In this document: positions 54,295 through 64,000 of the stretch, piece after piece
Layout: each line of letters begins with the position of its first letter
Position numbering within the stretch: the first letter of the stretch is position 1
Assembly: GCF_009741375.1 (NCBI RefSeq)
Contig: NZ_WOWP01000010.1
Location: forward strand, 1-64,000
Source of the DNA: Flavobacterium rakeshii
GTDB taxonomy: Bacteria > Bacteroidota > Bacteroidia > Flavobacteriales > Flavobacteriaceae
Length of the DNA stretch: 64,000 nt
Direction: 5' to 3'
Position numbers and translations under genes: made by a program
Notes under the pieces: model-generated
The model's database searches: none
Seen by the model: only the letters and a program-made list of their open reading frames with translations
Told to the model about the DNA's origin: nothing

Positions 54295-54302
54295 TATTTT
54301 TG
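54295..54302 (+). promoter_or_regulatory. -7 box before the acetate transporter gene
   Basis: TATTTTTG followed by ATAG matches the -7 consensus, 29 bases before the ATG at 54331. Confidence 0.4.
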
Positions 54303-54330
54303 ATAGTGTAATAAAATTAAAAATATATTT

Positions 54331-54888
54331 ATGGAAGGGAAATTAGGAAATCCGGCACCGCTAGGTCTTATGGGCTTTGCAATGACAACCATACTGCTTA
54401 ATATACATAATATGGGGTTCTATCCGTTAAGCTCGGTAGTACTGTCTATGGGGATATGTTACGGAGGGATTGCTCAGGTAATAGCCGGTTTGCTATCTTT
54501 CAAAAAAGGAAACACTTTTGCTGCTACAGCCTTTACTTCATACGGATTCTTCTGGCTATCACTTGTAGGGATATGGATGCTACCCGCAACAGCTATTGAA
54601 AACGCTCAGGCCACCCCACCCGATTTTTTAGGATGGTACTTAGCTTTATGGGGGCTGTTCTCTGCTTTTTTATGGGTAGGCACTTTTAATAACAGTAAAG
54701 TACAGCAGTTTGTATTCTTGTCTTTAACCATATTATTTTTCCTATTAGCCACAGCTATCTGGACTAAAAACGGCGACTTACATAAAATAGCAGGTGTTGT
54801 AGGTGTTATTTGTGGTAGTAGTGCTTTTTATCTCGCTATGGCCGAACTACTTGAAGAAGTAAAAGGCAGGAGGGTTTTGCCTTATTAA
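54331..54888 (+). CDS. acetate uptake transporter (GPR1/FUN34/SatP family)
   Basis: The 185-residue inner-membrane protein has six hydrophobic segments and the family signature NPAPLGLMGFAMTT at residues 6-19. GGIAQVIAGLLSFKKGNTFAA and YGFFWLSLVG further support the AceTr/SatP assignment. Members import acetate or succinate with protons. It is monocistronic, between the divergent GyrI-like gene and uvrA. Confidence 0.93.
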   Translation: MEGKLGNPAPLGLMGFAMTTILLNIHNMGFYPLSSVVLSMGICYGGIAQVIAGLLSFKKGNTFAATAFTSYGFFWLSLVGIWMLPATAIENAQATPPDFLGWYLALWGLFSAFLWVGTFNNSKVQQFVFLSLTILFFLLATAIWTKNGDLHKIAGVVGVICGSSAFYLAMAELLEEVKGRRVLPY

Positions 54889-54960
54889 TAAGGTTTACTA
54901 GTTATCTTTTTTAACAATTTCTTACTCCTACTTCCACTATAAAAATACCTTTAAAATCAG

Positions 54961-54968
54961 TATCTTTG
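54961..54968 (+). promoter_or_regulatory. -7 box before uvrA
   Basis: TATCTTTG followed by CG matches the -7 consensus, 20 bases before the ATG at 54988. It supports that ATG over the TTG at 54973. No -33 TTG is evident. Confidence 0.5.
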
Positions 54969-54987
54969 CGTTTTGCACCAATTTGCT

Positions 54988-57819
54988 ATGCTTAATAACG
55001 AAGAAACGATTGAAGTAATGGGCGCCCGTGCCCATAACCTTAAAAATATAGACGTAACCATACCAAGGGAAAAGCTTGTTGTTATAACAGGACTTTCGGG
55101 TTCAGGTAAATCATCATTGGCGTTTGACACCATTTATGCCGAAGGCCAGCGCAGGTATATTGAAACCTTCTCGGCTTATGCGCGTCAGTTCCTTGGCGGA
55201 CTGGAACGCCCTGATGTGGATAAAATTGACGGGCTCTCCCCTGTTATCGCCATTGAGCAAAAGACTACCAGTAAGAGTCCGCGTTCTACCGTAGGTACCA
55301 TTACAGAGATATACGATTTCCTGAGGCTTTTATATGCGCGTGCCGGCGAAGCCTACAGTTATGTTACCGGAGAAAAAATGGTAAGCTACAGCGACGACCA
55401 AATCAAAGAGCTTATTGTAGAGAAATTTAATGGTAAACGTATAACCATACTGGCTCCTATTATCCGTTCCCGTAAAGGGCATTACCGTGAACTTTTTGAA
55501 CAGATTTCCAAACAGGGATTCCTAAAGGTTCGTGTAGATGGTGAAATAAAGGATATTGAAAGCGGTATGAAACTGGACCGTTACAAAACCCACGATATTG
55601 AAACGGTTATAGACCGTATGCAGGTTGACAGCGGTGATGATTTAGACAAACGTATTAGCGAAAGTATCAAAACTGCCATGTATCACGGTGACGATGTAAT
55701 GATGGTTATAGAACACGGTACAGATGATGTTCGTTATTACAGCCGTAATTTAATGTGTCCTACATCGGGCATATCCTACCCTAACCCTGAGCCGAATAAC
55801 TTTTCGTTTAATTCCCCTAAAGGAGCGTGCGACAATTGTAACGGTCTAGGTACAGTAAACGAAATCAACATCAAGAAAATAATCCCTAACCCTAAGCTAT
55901 CTATCAAACAGGGAGGTTTTGCTCCCCTTGGAGAATATAAAAACTCTTGGATATTTAAACAGCTTGAGGTTATAGGTGAAAAATACGGGTTTAAACTTAC
56001 CGATGCCGTTGAGACCATTTCGCAGGAAGCGATGGATATGATAATGAATGGTGGTAATGAGAAGTTTACAGTAAATTCTAAAACTCTTGGTGTAAACCGT
56101 GAATATAAAATTGATTTTGAAGGAATTTCAAGCTTTATTCAAAACCAGTATGACGAAAGTGGCTCAACTTCTATAAAACGATGGGCAAAAGACTTTATGG
56201 ACGAGGTAGAATGCCCTGTTTGTAACGGAACCCGACTTAAAAAGGAATCACTATACTTTAAGATAGACGGTAAAAACATTGCCGAACTGTCCTTTATGGA
56301 TATATCAGACCTTGCCGAATGGTTTGAAAACCTAAACGACAGACTGTCTGAAAAGCAAAAAATTATTGCTTCGGAAATTGTAAAGGAAATCAAAGCCCGT
56401 TTAAGCTTCCTTCTGGATGTAGGATTAAATTACCTGGCACTTAACCGTAGCTCTAAATCACTTTCGGGTGGTGAGGCACAACGTATAAGACTTGCTACAC
56501 AAATAGGCTCTCAGCTTGTAGGGGTTTTATATATTCTTGATGAACCAAGTATTGGGCTACATCAGCGTGATAACGAAAAACTGATTCATTCTCTTGAGCA
56601 GTTAAGGGATATAGGGAACTCGGTTATCGTTGTTGAACACGATAAAGATATGATAGAGCGTGCCGATTATGTAATTGACATAGGCCCGGCAGCAGGACGT
56701 TTTGGCGGACAGATAGTAAGTAAAGGTACCCCGCAGCAATTACTTAAAGAACATACTCTTACGGCAGGTTACTTAAACGGAGAAAAAGAAATTGCCATAC
56801 CTAAAAAACGTAGGGAAGGAAACGGTAAAACCATAAAACTTAGTGGAGCAACAGGTAACAACCTTAAAAATGTTACTGTAGAATTCCCGCTTGGTAAACT
56901 CATATGTGTAACCGGAGTATCGGGTAGCGGTAAATCGACCCTTATAAACGAAACCCTATACCCTATTCTTAACGCACACTTTTTTAATGCGGTTAAAAAG
57001 CCACAGCCGTATAAAAAAATAGAAGGACTTGAGCATATAGACAAGGTTATTGATATAGATCAGTCACCTATCGGAAGAACACCACGTTCCAACCCGGCTA
57101 CATATACTGATGTTTTCTCTGAAATACGCAGGCTGTTTACCCAAACACCTGAGGCTATGATAAGGGGTTACAAACCTGGACGCTTTAGCTTTAATGTTAA
57201 GGGCGGACGCTGTGAAACCTGTGAAGGATCGGGTCTAAGAGTTATAGAAATGAACTTCCTTCCTGATGTTTATGTGGAATGTGAAACCTGCCAGGGTAAA
57301 CGTTTTAACAGAGAAACACTGGAAATCCGTTATAAAGGAAAATCAATATCAGACATACTGGATATGACGGTTGATGAGGCTGTTCCGTTTTTTGAGAATA
57401 TCCCTAAAATTTTCCGCAAAATAAAAACCATTCAGGATGTAGGGCTTGGTTATATCACTTTAGGTCAGCAAAGTACTACCCTTTCGGGCGGTGAAGCACA
57501 AAGGATAAAACTGGCTACCGAGCTTTCTAAAAAAGATACCGGAAACACCTTCTATATACTGGATGAACCTACAACCGGACTGCATTTTGAAGATATAAGG
57601 GTGCTAATGGAAGTAATAAACAGGCTTGTTAAAAAAGGAAATACTATACTTATTATTGAACACAATATGGACGTTATTAAACTTGCCGACCATATTATAG
57701 ATATTGGTTATGAAGGCGGTAAAGGCGGTGGTAAGCTAATTGCTGAAGGTACTCCCGAAGAAATTATAAAGAATAAGAAAAGTTATACGGCAAAATTCCT
57801 TAAAAAAGAGTTATCTTAG
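54988..57819 (+). CDS. uvrA: excinuclease ABC subunit A
   Basis: This 943-residue UvrA starts [20 protein letters not shown]. Walker A motifs are [10 protein letters not shown] and [10 protein letters not shown], and signatures are [13 protein letters not shown] and [13 protein letters not shown]. The C-terminal zinc module has CETCEGSG and [10 protein letters not shown] with all four Cys. In the N-terminal zinc module the first pair is CPTSG, so one Cys is absent, while CDNCNG is kept; I believe this is common in Bacteroidota. UvrA recognises bulky DNA lesions with UvrB. The ATG at 54988 is used because the upstream TTG falls near the promoter. Confidence 0.96.
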   Translation: MLNNEETIEVMGARAHNLKNIDVTIPREKLVVITGLSGSGKSSLAFDTIYAEGQRRYIETFSAYARQFLGGLERPDVDKIDGLSPVIAIEQKTTSKSPRSTVGTITEIYDFLRLLYARAGEAYSYVTGEKMVSYSDDQIKELIVEKFNGKRITILAPIIRSRKGHYRELFEQISKQGFLKVRVDGEIKDIESGMKLDRYKTHDIETVIDRMQVDSGDDLDKRISESIKTAMYHGDDVMMVIEHGTDDVRYYSRNLMCPTSGISYPNPEPNNFSFNSPKGACDNCNGLGTVNEINIKKIIPNPKLSIKQGGFAPLGEYKNSWIFKQLEVIGEKYGFKLTDAVETISQEAMDMIMNGGNEKFTVNSKTLGVNREYKIDFEGISSFIQNQYDESGSTSIKRWAKDFMDEVECPVCNGTRLKKESLYFKIDGKNIAELSFMDISDLAEWFENLNDRLSEKQKIIASEIVKEIKARLSFLLDVGLNYLALNRSSKSLSGGEAQRIRLATQIGSQLVGVLYILDEPSIGLHQRDNEKLIHSLEQLRDIGNSVIVVEHDKDMIERADYVIDIGPAAGRFGGQIVSKGTPQQLLKEHTLTAGYLNGEKEIAIPKKRREGNGKTIKLSGATGNNLKNVTVEFPLGKLICVTGVSGSGKSTLINETLYPILNAHFFNAVKKPQPYKKIEGLEHIDKVIDIDQSPIGRTPRSNPATYTDVFSEIRRLFTQTPEAMIRGYKPGRFSFNVKGGRCETCEGSGLRVIEMNFLPDVYVECETCQGKRFNRETLEIRYKGKSISDILDMTVDEAVPFFENIPKIFRKIKTIQDVGLGYITLGQQSTTLSGGEAQRIKLATELSKKDTGNTFYILDEPTTGLHFEDIRVLMEVINRLVKKGNTILIIEHNMDVIKLADHIIDIGYEGGKGGGKLIAEGTPEEIIKNKKSYTAKFLKKELS

Positions 57820-57847
57820 TAAGTGACCTTAAAAATTTAATATTGCT

Positions 57848-58570
57848 ATGTCTAAAGAATATAAAGATGACGATGAGAAAATCCGTGAGGATTTAACCCC
57901 TAAAACATGGAATGAAATAAGGAGTAACGATTCGTGGGCTATTTTTAAAATAATGTCAGAATTCGTTAATGGTTTTGAAAGCATGGCCCGTATTGGTCCG
58001 TGTGTATCTATATTCGGTTCTGCACGAACCAAAGGAGATCATAAGTATTATTTACTTGCCGAAAGAATTGCCGAAAAAATATCTAAAGCCGGATATGGTG
58101 TAATTACAGGTGGTGGTCCGGGTATTATGGAAGCCGGTAATAAAGGTGCTGCTAAAGGCATGAGTCCTTCTGTAGGGCTTAATATCGAGTTGCCTTTTGA
58201 ACAACACTTCAATCAGTATATTGACCATGATAAAAACCTTAACTTCGACTATTTCTTTGTAAGGAAAGTGATGTTTGTTAAATATTCACAGGGCTTTGTA
58301 GTAATGCCGGGTGGTTTTGGTACGCTAGACGAAATGTTTGAAGCTATTACGCTTATTCAGACAAAGAAGATAGCTAAATTCCCTATTATACTGGTAGGCT
58401 CTGAGTTTTGGACCGGTTTAATAGACTGGATAAAAAATGTACTTATAGAAAAGCATCTTAATGCGAGCCCGGAAGACATGAACCTTATCAAAATAGTAGA
58501 TACCGAAGACGAGGTGCTTGAAGTTATAGATACGTTCTACAAAAAATACAACCTTAGCCCTAACTTCTAA
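57848..58570 (+). CDS. LOG family protein (TIGR00730 Rossmann fold)
   Basis: This 240-residue protein has SIFGSARTKGDHKYY, VITGGGPGIMEAGNKGA and the catalytic PGGFGTLDEMFEA near residue 154. These are the hallmarks of the LOG/TIGR00730 family, whose characterised members are nucleoside 5'-monophosphate phosphoribohydrolases acting on cytokinin nucleotides or AMP/purines. It follows uvrA by 28 bases and is probably co-transcribed. The longer N-terminus fits the bacterial type II LOG group. Confidence 0.9.
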   Translation: MSKEYKDDDEKIREDLTPKTWNEIRSNDSWAIFKIMSEFVNGFESMARIGPCVSIFGSARTKGDHKYYLLAERIAEKISKAGYGVITGGGPGIMEAGNKGAAKGMSPSVGLNIELPFEQHFNQYIDHDKNLNFDYFFVRKVMFVKYSQGFVVMPGGFGTLDEMFEAITLIQTKKIAKFPIILVGSEFWTGLIDWIKNVLIEKHLNASPEDMNLIKIVDTEDEVLEVIDTFYKKYNLSPNF

Positions 58571-58650
58571 ATTACTATTTGTAAAACATTTAACTATTTT
58601 AAAGGCAACCTTCAGGTAATATTATACATCTCTTTTTAAGGAAATATTAA

Positions 58651-58683
58651 TGCTTGCATAGTTGTTATAACCATGCAAAAGCA
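58651..58683. repeat. imperfect inverted repeat in the 58722 leader
   Basis: TGCTTGCATAGTT and AACCATGCAAAAGCA form an imperfect stem around GTTAT-like bases, 39 bases before the 58722 start. There is no clear T tract, so it may be a weak terminator for the LOG gene or a leader structure. Confidence 0.3.
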
Positions 58684-58721
58684 TATTTTAGTAAAAAGAT
58701 TATTAATTTATACACCATACC

Positions 58722-61547
58722 TTGAATCGTAATTTTAAACTGTTTTTTGCCCTTTTTTTTGTTCTCACATCGGGAGCCTATGCCCAGCATCTCAATAAAA
58801 TGTTTGTGGTACTCGATTATGAGAATAACACTCTTAGAGTAAAACAGGAAATTACATTTCATAACCAATCGCAGGATACCTTATATGAATTTATCCTTAA
58901 TGATTGGAACAACGCCTACTCCAGTAAAACTACTCCGTTGGGGAAGCGTTTTTCTGATGAATTTGTGCGCTCATTCCATCTTGAAAAAGATGAAAAAAGA
59001 GGTCATACAACCATCTACTCGGTTACTAATCAGTATGGTGTTTCCTTAAAGCATACCCGACCTGAAAAGCATCCTGATTTAATTGATATACAATTAATTA
59101 AACCTATTTACCCGAATGAAAAGTTTAACGTAAGCCTTATGTATTATGTTAAGCTACCGGATGATAAATTTACCCGTTACGGATATGATAATAACGGTAA
59201 CTTAAAATTAAAAGACTGGTACCTTACCCCTGCCCGAGTGGAAAACGGAACGTTTGTAAAAAACAGCAATGAAAATCTAGATGATATAGCCAATTCGTTT
59301 TGTGATTATCAGGTAACTTTTATTGCTGATGAAAAACTCAATGTTACTACTGATTTGTATCAGGGAAGTAAACAAAAAACCGATCGTGGCATTGAATACT
59401 TTTTTATTGGAGAAAACCGCCCTGGTTTCAGCATGATTATTCAGCCTCACAATGATTTTGAAGTATTCACAAACTCAACCGTAGAGGTTAATACAAATTT
59501 AAAAGATTATAGGGTTACCGGTATACAAAAGGCTTCTCTTATCAATAACATTATCAACTTTACAAACGATAATTTAGGGAAATACCCTTATGGTAAAATA
59601 ACGGTCAGCGAAGTAGATTATGAACGAAATCCGGTTTATGGGCTTAATCAGTTACCTTCATTCATAGCTCCTTTTCCTGATTCGTTTATCTATGAAATAA
59701 AATTCCTTAAAACCTACTTAAACAATTACCTTAAAAATACCCTCAGGTTAAATCCACGGGAAGATAACTGGATATACGACGGTATACAAACCTACCTTAT
59801 GTATAAGTACATTGAAGAATATCATCCTGATAAAACCATGATGGGGATCAGATGGGGTATTCTTAAAGGACATAATATTTTTAAAACAAACTATAACTCT
59901 AAATTCAGTTACCTGTATTTGGTCATGGCGCGTAAAAACCTTGACCAGCCTATTGGCGATCCTAAAAACACTTTCATTAAGTTTAATGAACAGATGGCTG
60001 GCAAATATAAAGCAGGTTTAGCCCTTAATTACCTTGATAGTTACCTTGAAAATGATGTGATACCATCATCAATTAAAGAGTATTTTGAACTGAACAAAAG
60101 CCAGCAAACCACCCGCAATGATTTCAGGGAGATAATAGATTCTAAAACAGAGAAAGAAACAAACTGGTTTTACAGCTCTATTGTAGATAGCAGAGATATA
60201 ATTGATTATAGATTCGGGAAAGTAAAAAAGAAAAAAGACTCACTAAAGGTTACTATAAAAAACGAAACAAGGGTTAATGTTCCTGTTCCTCTTTACGGAT
60301 TAAAAGATGGTGAGGTTGTGTTTAAATATTGGTTAAACAATGTAAAAAAGGACACTACATTTACCGTTGCGCGACAGGGGGCTGACAGGCTGGCTATTAA
60401 TTACGAAAATGAAGTAATTGAATACAACAGGCGTAACAACTGGAAAAAACTAAATAAGATTGTTTTAAACAATAAACCTATAAAGTTTACCTTTTTTCAG
60501 GATTTAGAAGATCCGGGGTATAACCAGATTTTTTATGTTCCAAACTTTACATTTAACCTGTATGACGGACTCTCATTAGGCTTACGTTTCCATAATAAGT
60601 CGATACTAGAAAAGCCGTTCACGTTTAATGTGACACCTAGCTATTCAAGCAAAACCGGAGAGCTTATAGGTTCAGCTTTCATGCAGTTTAATCACTATAT
60701 AAGAGATGACGGTCCATTATATAATATAAGGTATGGCTTAGCAGCCTCTACATATCACTATGCCCCTAACGCAGCATATCTAAGGGTTTCTCCAAGTGTT
60801 CAGTTTAGGTTTAGAGATGAAAATTTACGCAGTAATAAAAAACAATTTCTTTTATTGCGACATGTATTAGTTAACAGGGAAAATTCAATCTTTACATTAA
60901 CCGATCAACAAAACGAAGATTACTCGGTATTTAATGCCCGATATACTTCTTCAGAATCTGAAGTTATAAGACATCTTGACTACTCTACCGATTTACAGAT
61001 TGCCAATAACTTTGGTAAACTGGCCGGAGAAGTACAGTTTAGACGTTTATTTAATGATAACAGGCAGATAAACCTACGCTTTTACGGCGGTATGTTTATG
61101 TATAAGGATACCGATTCTGATTACTACAGCTTTGGTTTGGACCGTCCTACTGATTATCTTTTTGATTATAACTTCTACGGACGATCTGAAACTACCGGGA
61201 TTTACAGTCAACAGTTTGTTATGGCTGAAGGCGGATTTAAGTCAAAACTTGATACACGATATGCAAATCAATGGATGACAACCGTAAATGCGAGTGTAAA
61301 TATCTGGAATTGGGTAGAAGTTTATGGTGATACAGGATTTTTGAAGAATAAGTATCAAAATCCCGAATTTGTTTACGATAGCGGAATCCGCTTAAACCTT
61401 CTTACAGATTATTTTGAACTGTACTTCCCTGTATATTCTTCAAATGGTTTTGCCCTGAATGACAGCAATTATAGCCAAAATATACGCTTTGTGGTCACTT
61501 TAAGCCCGGGTACACTAATTAAATTATTCACAAGGAAATGGCTTTAG
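58722..61547 (+). CDS. M1 peptidase-like protein with degenerate active site and C-terminal beta-barrel-like domain
   Basis: The 941-residue protein has a signal peptide ending GAYAQ. Residues 20-480 follow an M1 aminopeptidase plan (N-terminal beta domain, then a gluzincin-like helical part). Where HEIxH is expected the chain reads YEIKF at 324-328, and the WxNEG motif reads WIYDG at 350-354, so all three zinc ligands are changed. From about 600 to the end the sequence has alternating amphipathic strands rich in Tyr, Phe and Asn, like an outer-membrane barrel. The start is TTG, as no ATG precedes the signal peptide. It is probably a non-catalytic envelope protein. Confidence 0.75.
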   Translation: MNRNFKLFFALFFVLTSGAYAQHLNKMFVVLDYENNTLRVKQEITFHNQSQDTLYEFILNDWNNAYSSKTTPLGKRFSDEFVRSFHLEKDEKRGHTTIYSVTNQYGVSLKHTRPEKHPDLIDIQLIKPIYPNEKFNVSLMYYVKLPDDKFTRYGYDNNGNLKLKDWYLTPARVENGTFVKNSNENLDDIANSFCDYQVTFIADEKLNVTTDLYQGSKQKTDRGIEYFFIGENRPGFSMIIQPHNDFEVFTNSTVEVNTNLKDYRVTGIQKASLINNIINFTNDNLGKYPYGKITVSEVDYERNPVYGLNQLPSFIAPFPDSFIYEIKFLKTYLNNYLKNTLRLNPREDNWIYDGIQTYLMYKYIEEYHPDKTMMGIRWGILKGHNIFKTNYNSKFSYLYLVMARKNLDQPIGDPKNTFIKFNEQMAGKYKAGLALNYLDSYLENDVIPSSIKEYFELNKSQQTTRNDFREIIDSKTEKETNWFYSSIVDSRDIIDYRFGKVKKKKDSLKVTIKNETRVNVPVPLYGLKDGEVVFKYWLNNVKKDTTFTVARQGADRLAINYENEVIEYNRRNNWKKLNKIVLNNKPIKFTFFQDLEDPGYNQIFYVPNFTFNLYDGLSLGLRFHNKSILEKPFTFNVTPSYSSKTGELIGSAFMQFNHYIRDDGPLYNIRYGLAASTYHYAPNAAYLRVSPSVQFRFRDENLRSNKKQFLLLRHVLVNRENSIFTLTDQQNEDYSVFNARYTSSESEVIRHLDYSTDLQIANNFGKLAGEVQFRRLFNDNRQINLRFYGGMFMYKDTDSDYYSFGLDRPTDYLFDYNFYGRSETTGIYSQQFVMAEGGFKSKLDTRYANQWMTTVNASVNIWNWVEVYGDTGFLKNKYQNPEFVYDSGIRLNLLTDYFELYFPVYSSNGFALNDSNYSQNIRFVVTLSPGTLIKLFTRKWL

Positions 61548-61712
61548 CATGTGTTTTATAACACTTTTAGATATTGTTAAAAAATACATAATATTTATTT
61601 TTAAAGAGTTTTTGTTGAAAATAATTTATTGAAAAATAGCTAAAAAACGATTTTACTGCCAAAAGTGAAATCATTTTTTTGTTTGAAATTTATGAAATTC
61701 AATACTTTTAAT

Positions 61713-61720
61713 TAAATTTG
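61713..61720 (+). promoter_or_regulatory. -7 box before the E1 alpha/beta gene
   Basis: TAAATTTG followed by TAG matches the -7 consensus, 23 bases before the ATG at 61743. It lies in the 195-base gap after the barrel-protein gene. Confidence 0.45.
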
Positions 61721-61742
61721 TAGTCATTCAATATGTGCGTTT

Positions 61743-64000
61743 ATGACTGAGACAGAAACTAAAAAGACTATTTCTTTTGACGATTTTAAAGCAGAAGTGC
61801 TTAATGATTATAAAGTTGCCATAGTAAGCAGGGAGTGTAGCCTTTTAGGCCGCAAGGAGGTTCTTACAGGTAAAGCTAAGTTTGGTATCTTCGGTGACGG
61901 AAAAGAAGTTCCGCAGCTAGCCATGGCTAAAGCTTTCCGCAACGGTGATTTCCGTTCAGGTTACTATCGTGACCAAACCTTTATGATGGCTATTGGAAAA
62001 TTAAATATCCAACAGTTTTTTGCAGGACTATACGGGCATAGTGATTTAGAACACGACCCAATGTCGGCAGGTAGACAAATGGGTGGTCACTTTTCTACAC
62101 ACAGTCTTGATGAGAACGGAAACTGGAAAAGCTTAACTCAGCAAAAAAATTCCAGTGCTGATATCTCTCCTACCGCAGGGCAAATGCCAAGATTACTTGG
62201 ATTGGCTCAGGCTTCAAAAGTTTTCAGAAATGTTTCGGGCATTGAAAATAAAACCGATTTCTCGATTAACGGTAACGAAGTTGCCTGGGGAACTATTGGT
62301 AACGCCAGTACATCTGAAGGATTATTTTTTGAAACCATAAATGCAGCAGGTGTTTTACAGGTACCTATGATTATTAGTGTTTGGGATGATGAGTATGGTA
62401 TTTCGGTACACGCACGTCACCAAACTACTAAAGAAAATATATCTGAAATCCTTAAAGGATTCCAACGTGATGAAGACAATAAAGGATATGAAATCATTGT
62501 AGTAAAAGGATGGGATTATCCTGAACTGATTTCAGCTTACGAAAGAGCCTCACAAATAGCAAGAGAGCAACATGTTCCTGTTCTTATCCATGTTCACGAA
62601 CTTACTCAGCCACAGGGCCACTCTACATCCGGTTCTCACGAGCGTTACAAAAATGCCGATCGTTTAGCATGGGAAGCAGAATACGATTGTATTGCTCAAA
62701 TGAGAAAATGGATGATTGAGAACGAAATGGCTACAGCCGAAGATCTTGATGCTATCGATTCTCAGGCTAAGAAAGATGTTCTTGAAGCTAAAAAAGCAGC
62801 ATGGAGCGCTTATACTACTCCTATAAAAGAAGAGCGTGATGAACTTGTTAGCGTTTTAAAAACAATTGCAGAGCAAAGCCCTAACAAAGTATTTATTGAT
62901 AAATATATCAATGATCTTTCAGGCATAAAAGAGCCTATAAGAAAGGAACTTTTAATCGCAGCTAGAAAAGTACTTCGTATAATTATTAAGGAAGCTGGTA
63001 AAAGCACGCTTTCTACATGGATTACTACTTATACAGAGAAGATTCAGCCTAAATACAGCTCTCACCTATTCTCTCAGTCAGATAAAAACATACACAGTGT
63101 AAGTGAAGTGCTTCCTGAATATGCAGAGGGTAATGAAGAAGTTGACGGACGTGTAGTTATACGTGACAACTTTGACGCCCTGTTTACTAAATATCCGGGG
63201 ACACTTGTTTTTGGTGAAGATTGCGGACACATTGGTGACGTTAACCAGGGACTTGAAGGAATGCAGGAAAAATACGGAGATTTCCGTGTTTGTGATGCCG
63301 GTATTCGTGAAGCAACTATATTAGGTCAGGGTATTGGTATGGCGATGAGAGGGCTTAGACCAATTGCCGAGATACAGTATCTGGATTACCTTTTATACGC
63401 TATCCAGATTATGAGTGACGACCTTGCAACGTTACAATACCGTACAGCAGGTAGACAAAAAGCACCGCTTATTATAAGGACCCGTGGTCACAGGCTTGAA
63501 GGGATATGGCACTCTGGTTCTCCAATGGGGATGATAATTAATGCTATTAGAGGTATACATGTACTTGTTCCAAGAAACATGACAAAAGCAGCAGGTTTCT
63601 ATAATACACTTTTAGAGACAGATGAGCCTGCATTAGTAGTAGAATGTCTTAACGGTTACAGATTAAAAGAGAAAAAACCAACAAACCTTGGTGAATTTAA
63701 AACCCCTATAGGTGTTGTTGAAACAATAAAAGAAGGTACTGATATTACGCTTGTATCTTACGGCTCTACACTTAGACTTGTAGAACAGGCTGCTAAAGAG
63801 CTTCTTGAAGTGGGTATTAATGCAGAAATTATAGATGTACAATCACTGTTACCTTTTGATATTAATCACGATATCGTAAAGAGTGTTGCTAAAACCAACA
63901 GATTGTTAGTGATTGATGAAGATGTTCCTGGTGGAGCTTCTGCTTATATACTGCAACAAATACTTGACGAACAAAACGCTTACAGGTATTTAGACAGTAA
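61743..64000 (+). CDS. 2-oxoacid dehydrogenase E1, fused alpha and beta subunits (3' end outside window)
   Basis: The frame is open from the ATG at 61743 to the window edge, 752 codons without a stop. The alpha part has YYRDQTFMMAIGKLNIQQFF and the TPP-binding GTIGNASTSEGLFFETI segment, followed by GIS and TSGSHERY. The beta part begins near codon 450 with NFDALFTKYPGTLVFGEDCG, then GIREATILGQGIGMAMRGLRP and RTRGHRLEGIWHSGSPMG. Fused E1 chains of this kind are common in flavobacteria and are annotated as branched-chain or general 2-oxoacid dehydrogenase E1; they decarboxylate 2-oxoacids for an E2 lipoyl partner. E2 and E3 are not in this window. Confidence 0.92.
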   Translation, partial: MTETETKKTISFDDFKAEVLNDYKVAIVSRECSLLGRKEVLTGKAKFGIFGDGKEVPQLAMAKAFRNGDFRSGYYRDQTFMMAIGKLNIQQFFAGLYGHSDLEHDPMSAGRQMGGHFSTHSLDENGNWKSLTQQKNSSADISPTAGQMPRLLGLAQASKVFRNVSGIENKTDFSINGNEVAWGTIGNASTSEGLFFETINAAGVLQVPMIISVWDDEYGISVHARHQTTKENISEILKGFQRDEDNKGYEIIVVKGWDYPELISAYERASQIAREQHVPVLIHVHELTQPQGHSTSGSHERYKNADRLAWEAEYDCIAQMRKWMIENEMATAEDLDAIDSQAKKDVLEAKKAAWSAYTTPIKEERDELVSVLKTIAEQSPNKVFIDKYINDLSGIKEPIRKELLIAARKVLRIIIKEAGKSTLSTWITTYTEKIQPKYSSHLFSQSDKNIHSVSEVLPEYAEGNEEVDGRVVIRDNFDALFTKYPGTLVFGEDCGHIGDVNQGLEGMQEKYGDFRVCDAGIREATILGQGIGMAMRGLRPIAEIQYLDYLLYAIQIMSDDLATLQYRTAGRQKAPLIIRTRGHRLEGIWHSGSPMGMIINAIRGIHVLVPRNMTKAAGFYNTLLETDEPALVVECLNGYRLKEKKPTNLGEFKTPIGVVETIKEGTDITLVSYGSTLRLVEQAAKELLEVGINAEIIDVQSLLPFDINHDIVKSVAKTNRLLVIDEDVPGGASAYILQQILDEQNAYRYLDS

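Noticed and set aside
62155..62340. Short plus-strand frame inside the E1 alpha/beta gene
   Set aside because: It lies in another frame within a continuous, well-recognised E1 coding sequence that simply runs off the window.

Overview
The window is chromosomal DNA from a Bacteroidota bacterium, most likely a member of the Flavobacteriaceae close to Flavobacterium. The DNA is AT-rich, and starts rarely have a Shine-Dalgarno sequence. Many intergenic regions carry the Bacteroidota -7 promoter box TAnnTTTG. The content is typical of flavobacteria: menaquinone genes on one strand, a fused CcsB-CcsA cytochrome c assembly protein, a DUF2520-KdsC-UbiA-Maf run, DUF2911 and DUF6155 proteins, and a fused E1 alpha/beta dehydrogenase. 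No rRNA, tRNA, CRISPR array, transposase or prophage was seen.

Layout. (1) 116-8934 is one tight plus-strand operon: flavin reductase, a two-domain FAD monooxygenase/OYE-type hydroxylase, an aryl-CoA ligase, a hotdog thioesterase, a nitrilase, a gentisate 1,2-dioxygenase-like double cupin, a fumarylacetoacetate hydrolase-family enzyme and a maleate isomerase. Together these read as a CoA-dependent salicylate-to-gentisate route ending in fumarate and pyruvate, with an unexplained nitrilase in the middle. (2) 8998-13281 holds nudK, a DUF763 protein, an SF2 helicase and endonuclease V. (3) 13282-18279 holds small conserved proteins, MscS, a YciA-like thioesterase, a CDF metal transporter and small acidic proteins. 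(4) 18571-20871 is a large acyl-CoA dehydrogenase/oxidase-like protein. (5) 20896-31268 holds menC, menA, menB and menD on the minus strand, mixed with an MBL-fold hydrolase, two bacterial PH-domain membrane proteins, CvfB and YgiD; one plus-strand serine hydrolase interrupts the run. (6) 31318-39172 holds a lipoprotein glutathione peroxidase, a K+ channel-like protein, the cytochrome c assembly fusion, an M1 metallopeptidase, a DUF2520 protein and a KdsC-like phosphatase. (7) 39213-50482 holds a UbiA-like protein, Maf, a PIG-L deacetylase with a sodium:solute symporter and a tiny membrane protein, DUF2911, SRPBCC plus photolyase, bestrophin, a GNAT gene broken by a stop codon, and a secreted protein. 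(8) 50543-64000 holds an ABC-F ATPase, a TlpA-like lipoprotein, a GyrI-like protein, an acetate transporter, UvrA, a LOG-family protein, an M1-like protein with a putative beta-barrel, and a 3'-truncated E1 alpha/beta gene.

The best candidate for a little-described system is the first operon. Its apparent route (CoA activation, 5-hydroxylation, thioester release, ring cleavage, maleylpyruvate hydrolysis, then maleate isomerisation to fumarate) differs from the usual gentisate pathway, and the embedded nitrilase suggests the natural substrate may be a nitrile. Other points of interest are a pseudo-metallopeptidase joined to a putative barrel, an ABC-F protein in which both halves of one ATP site are degenerate, a UbiA homologue with an eroded Asp motif, a 34-residue membrane protein in front of a symporter, and an acyl-CoA oxidase-like protein with an extra helical N-terminal domain. 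All functional calls rest on reading the sequence and recalling family features; no search was run.
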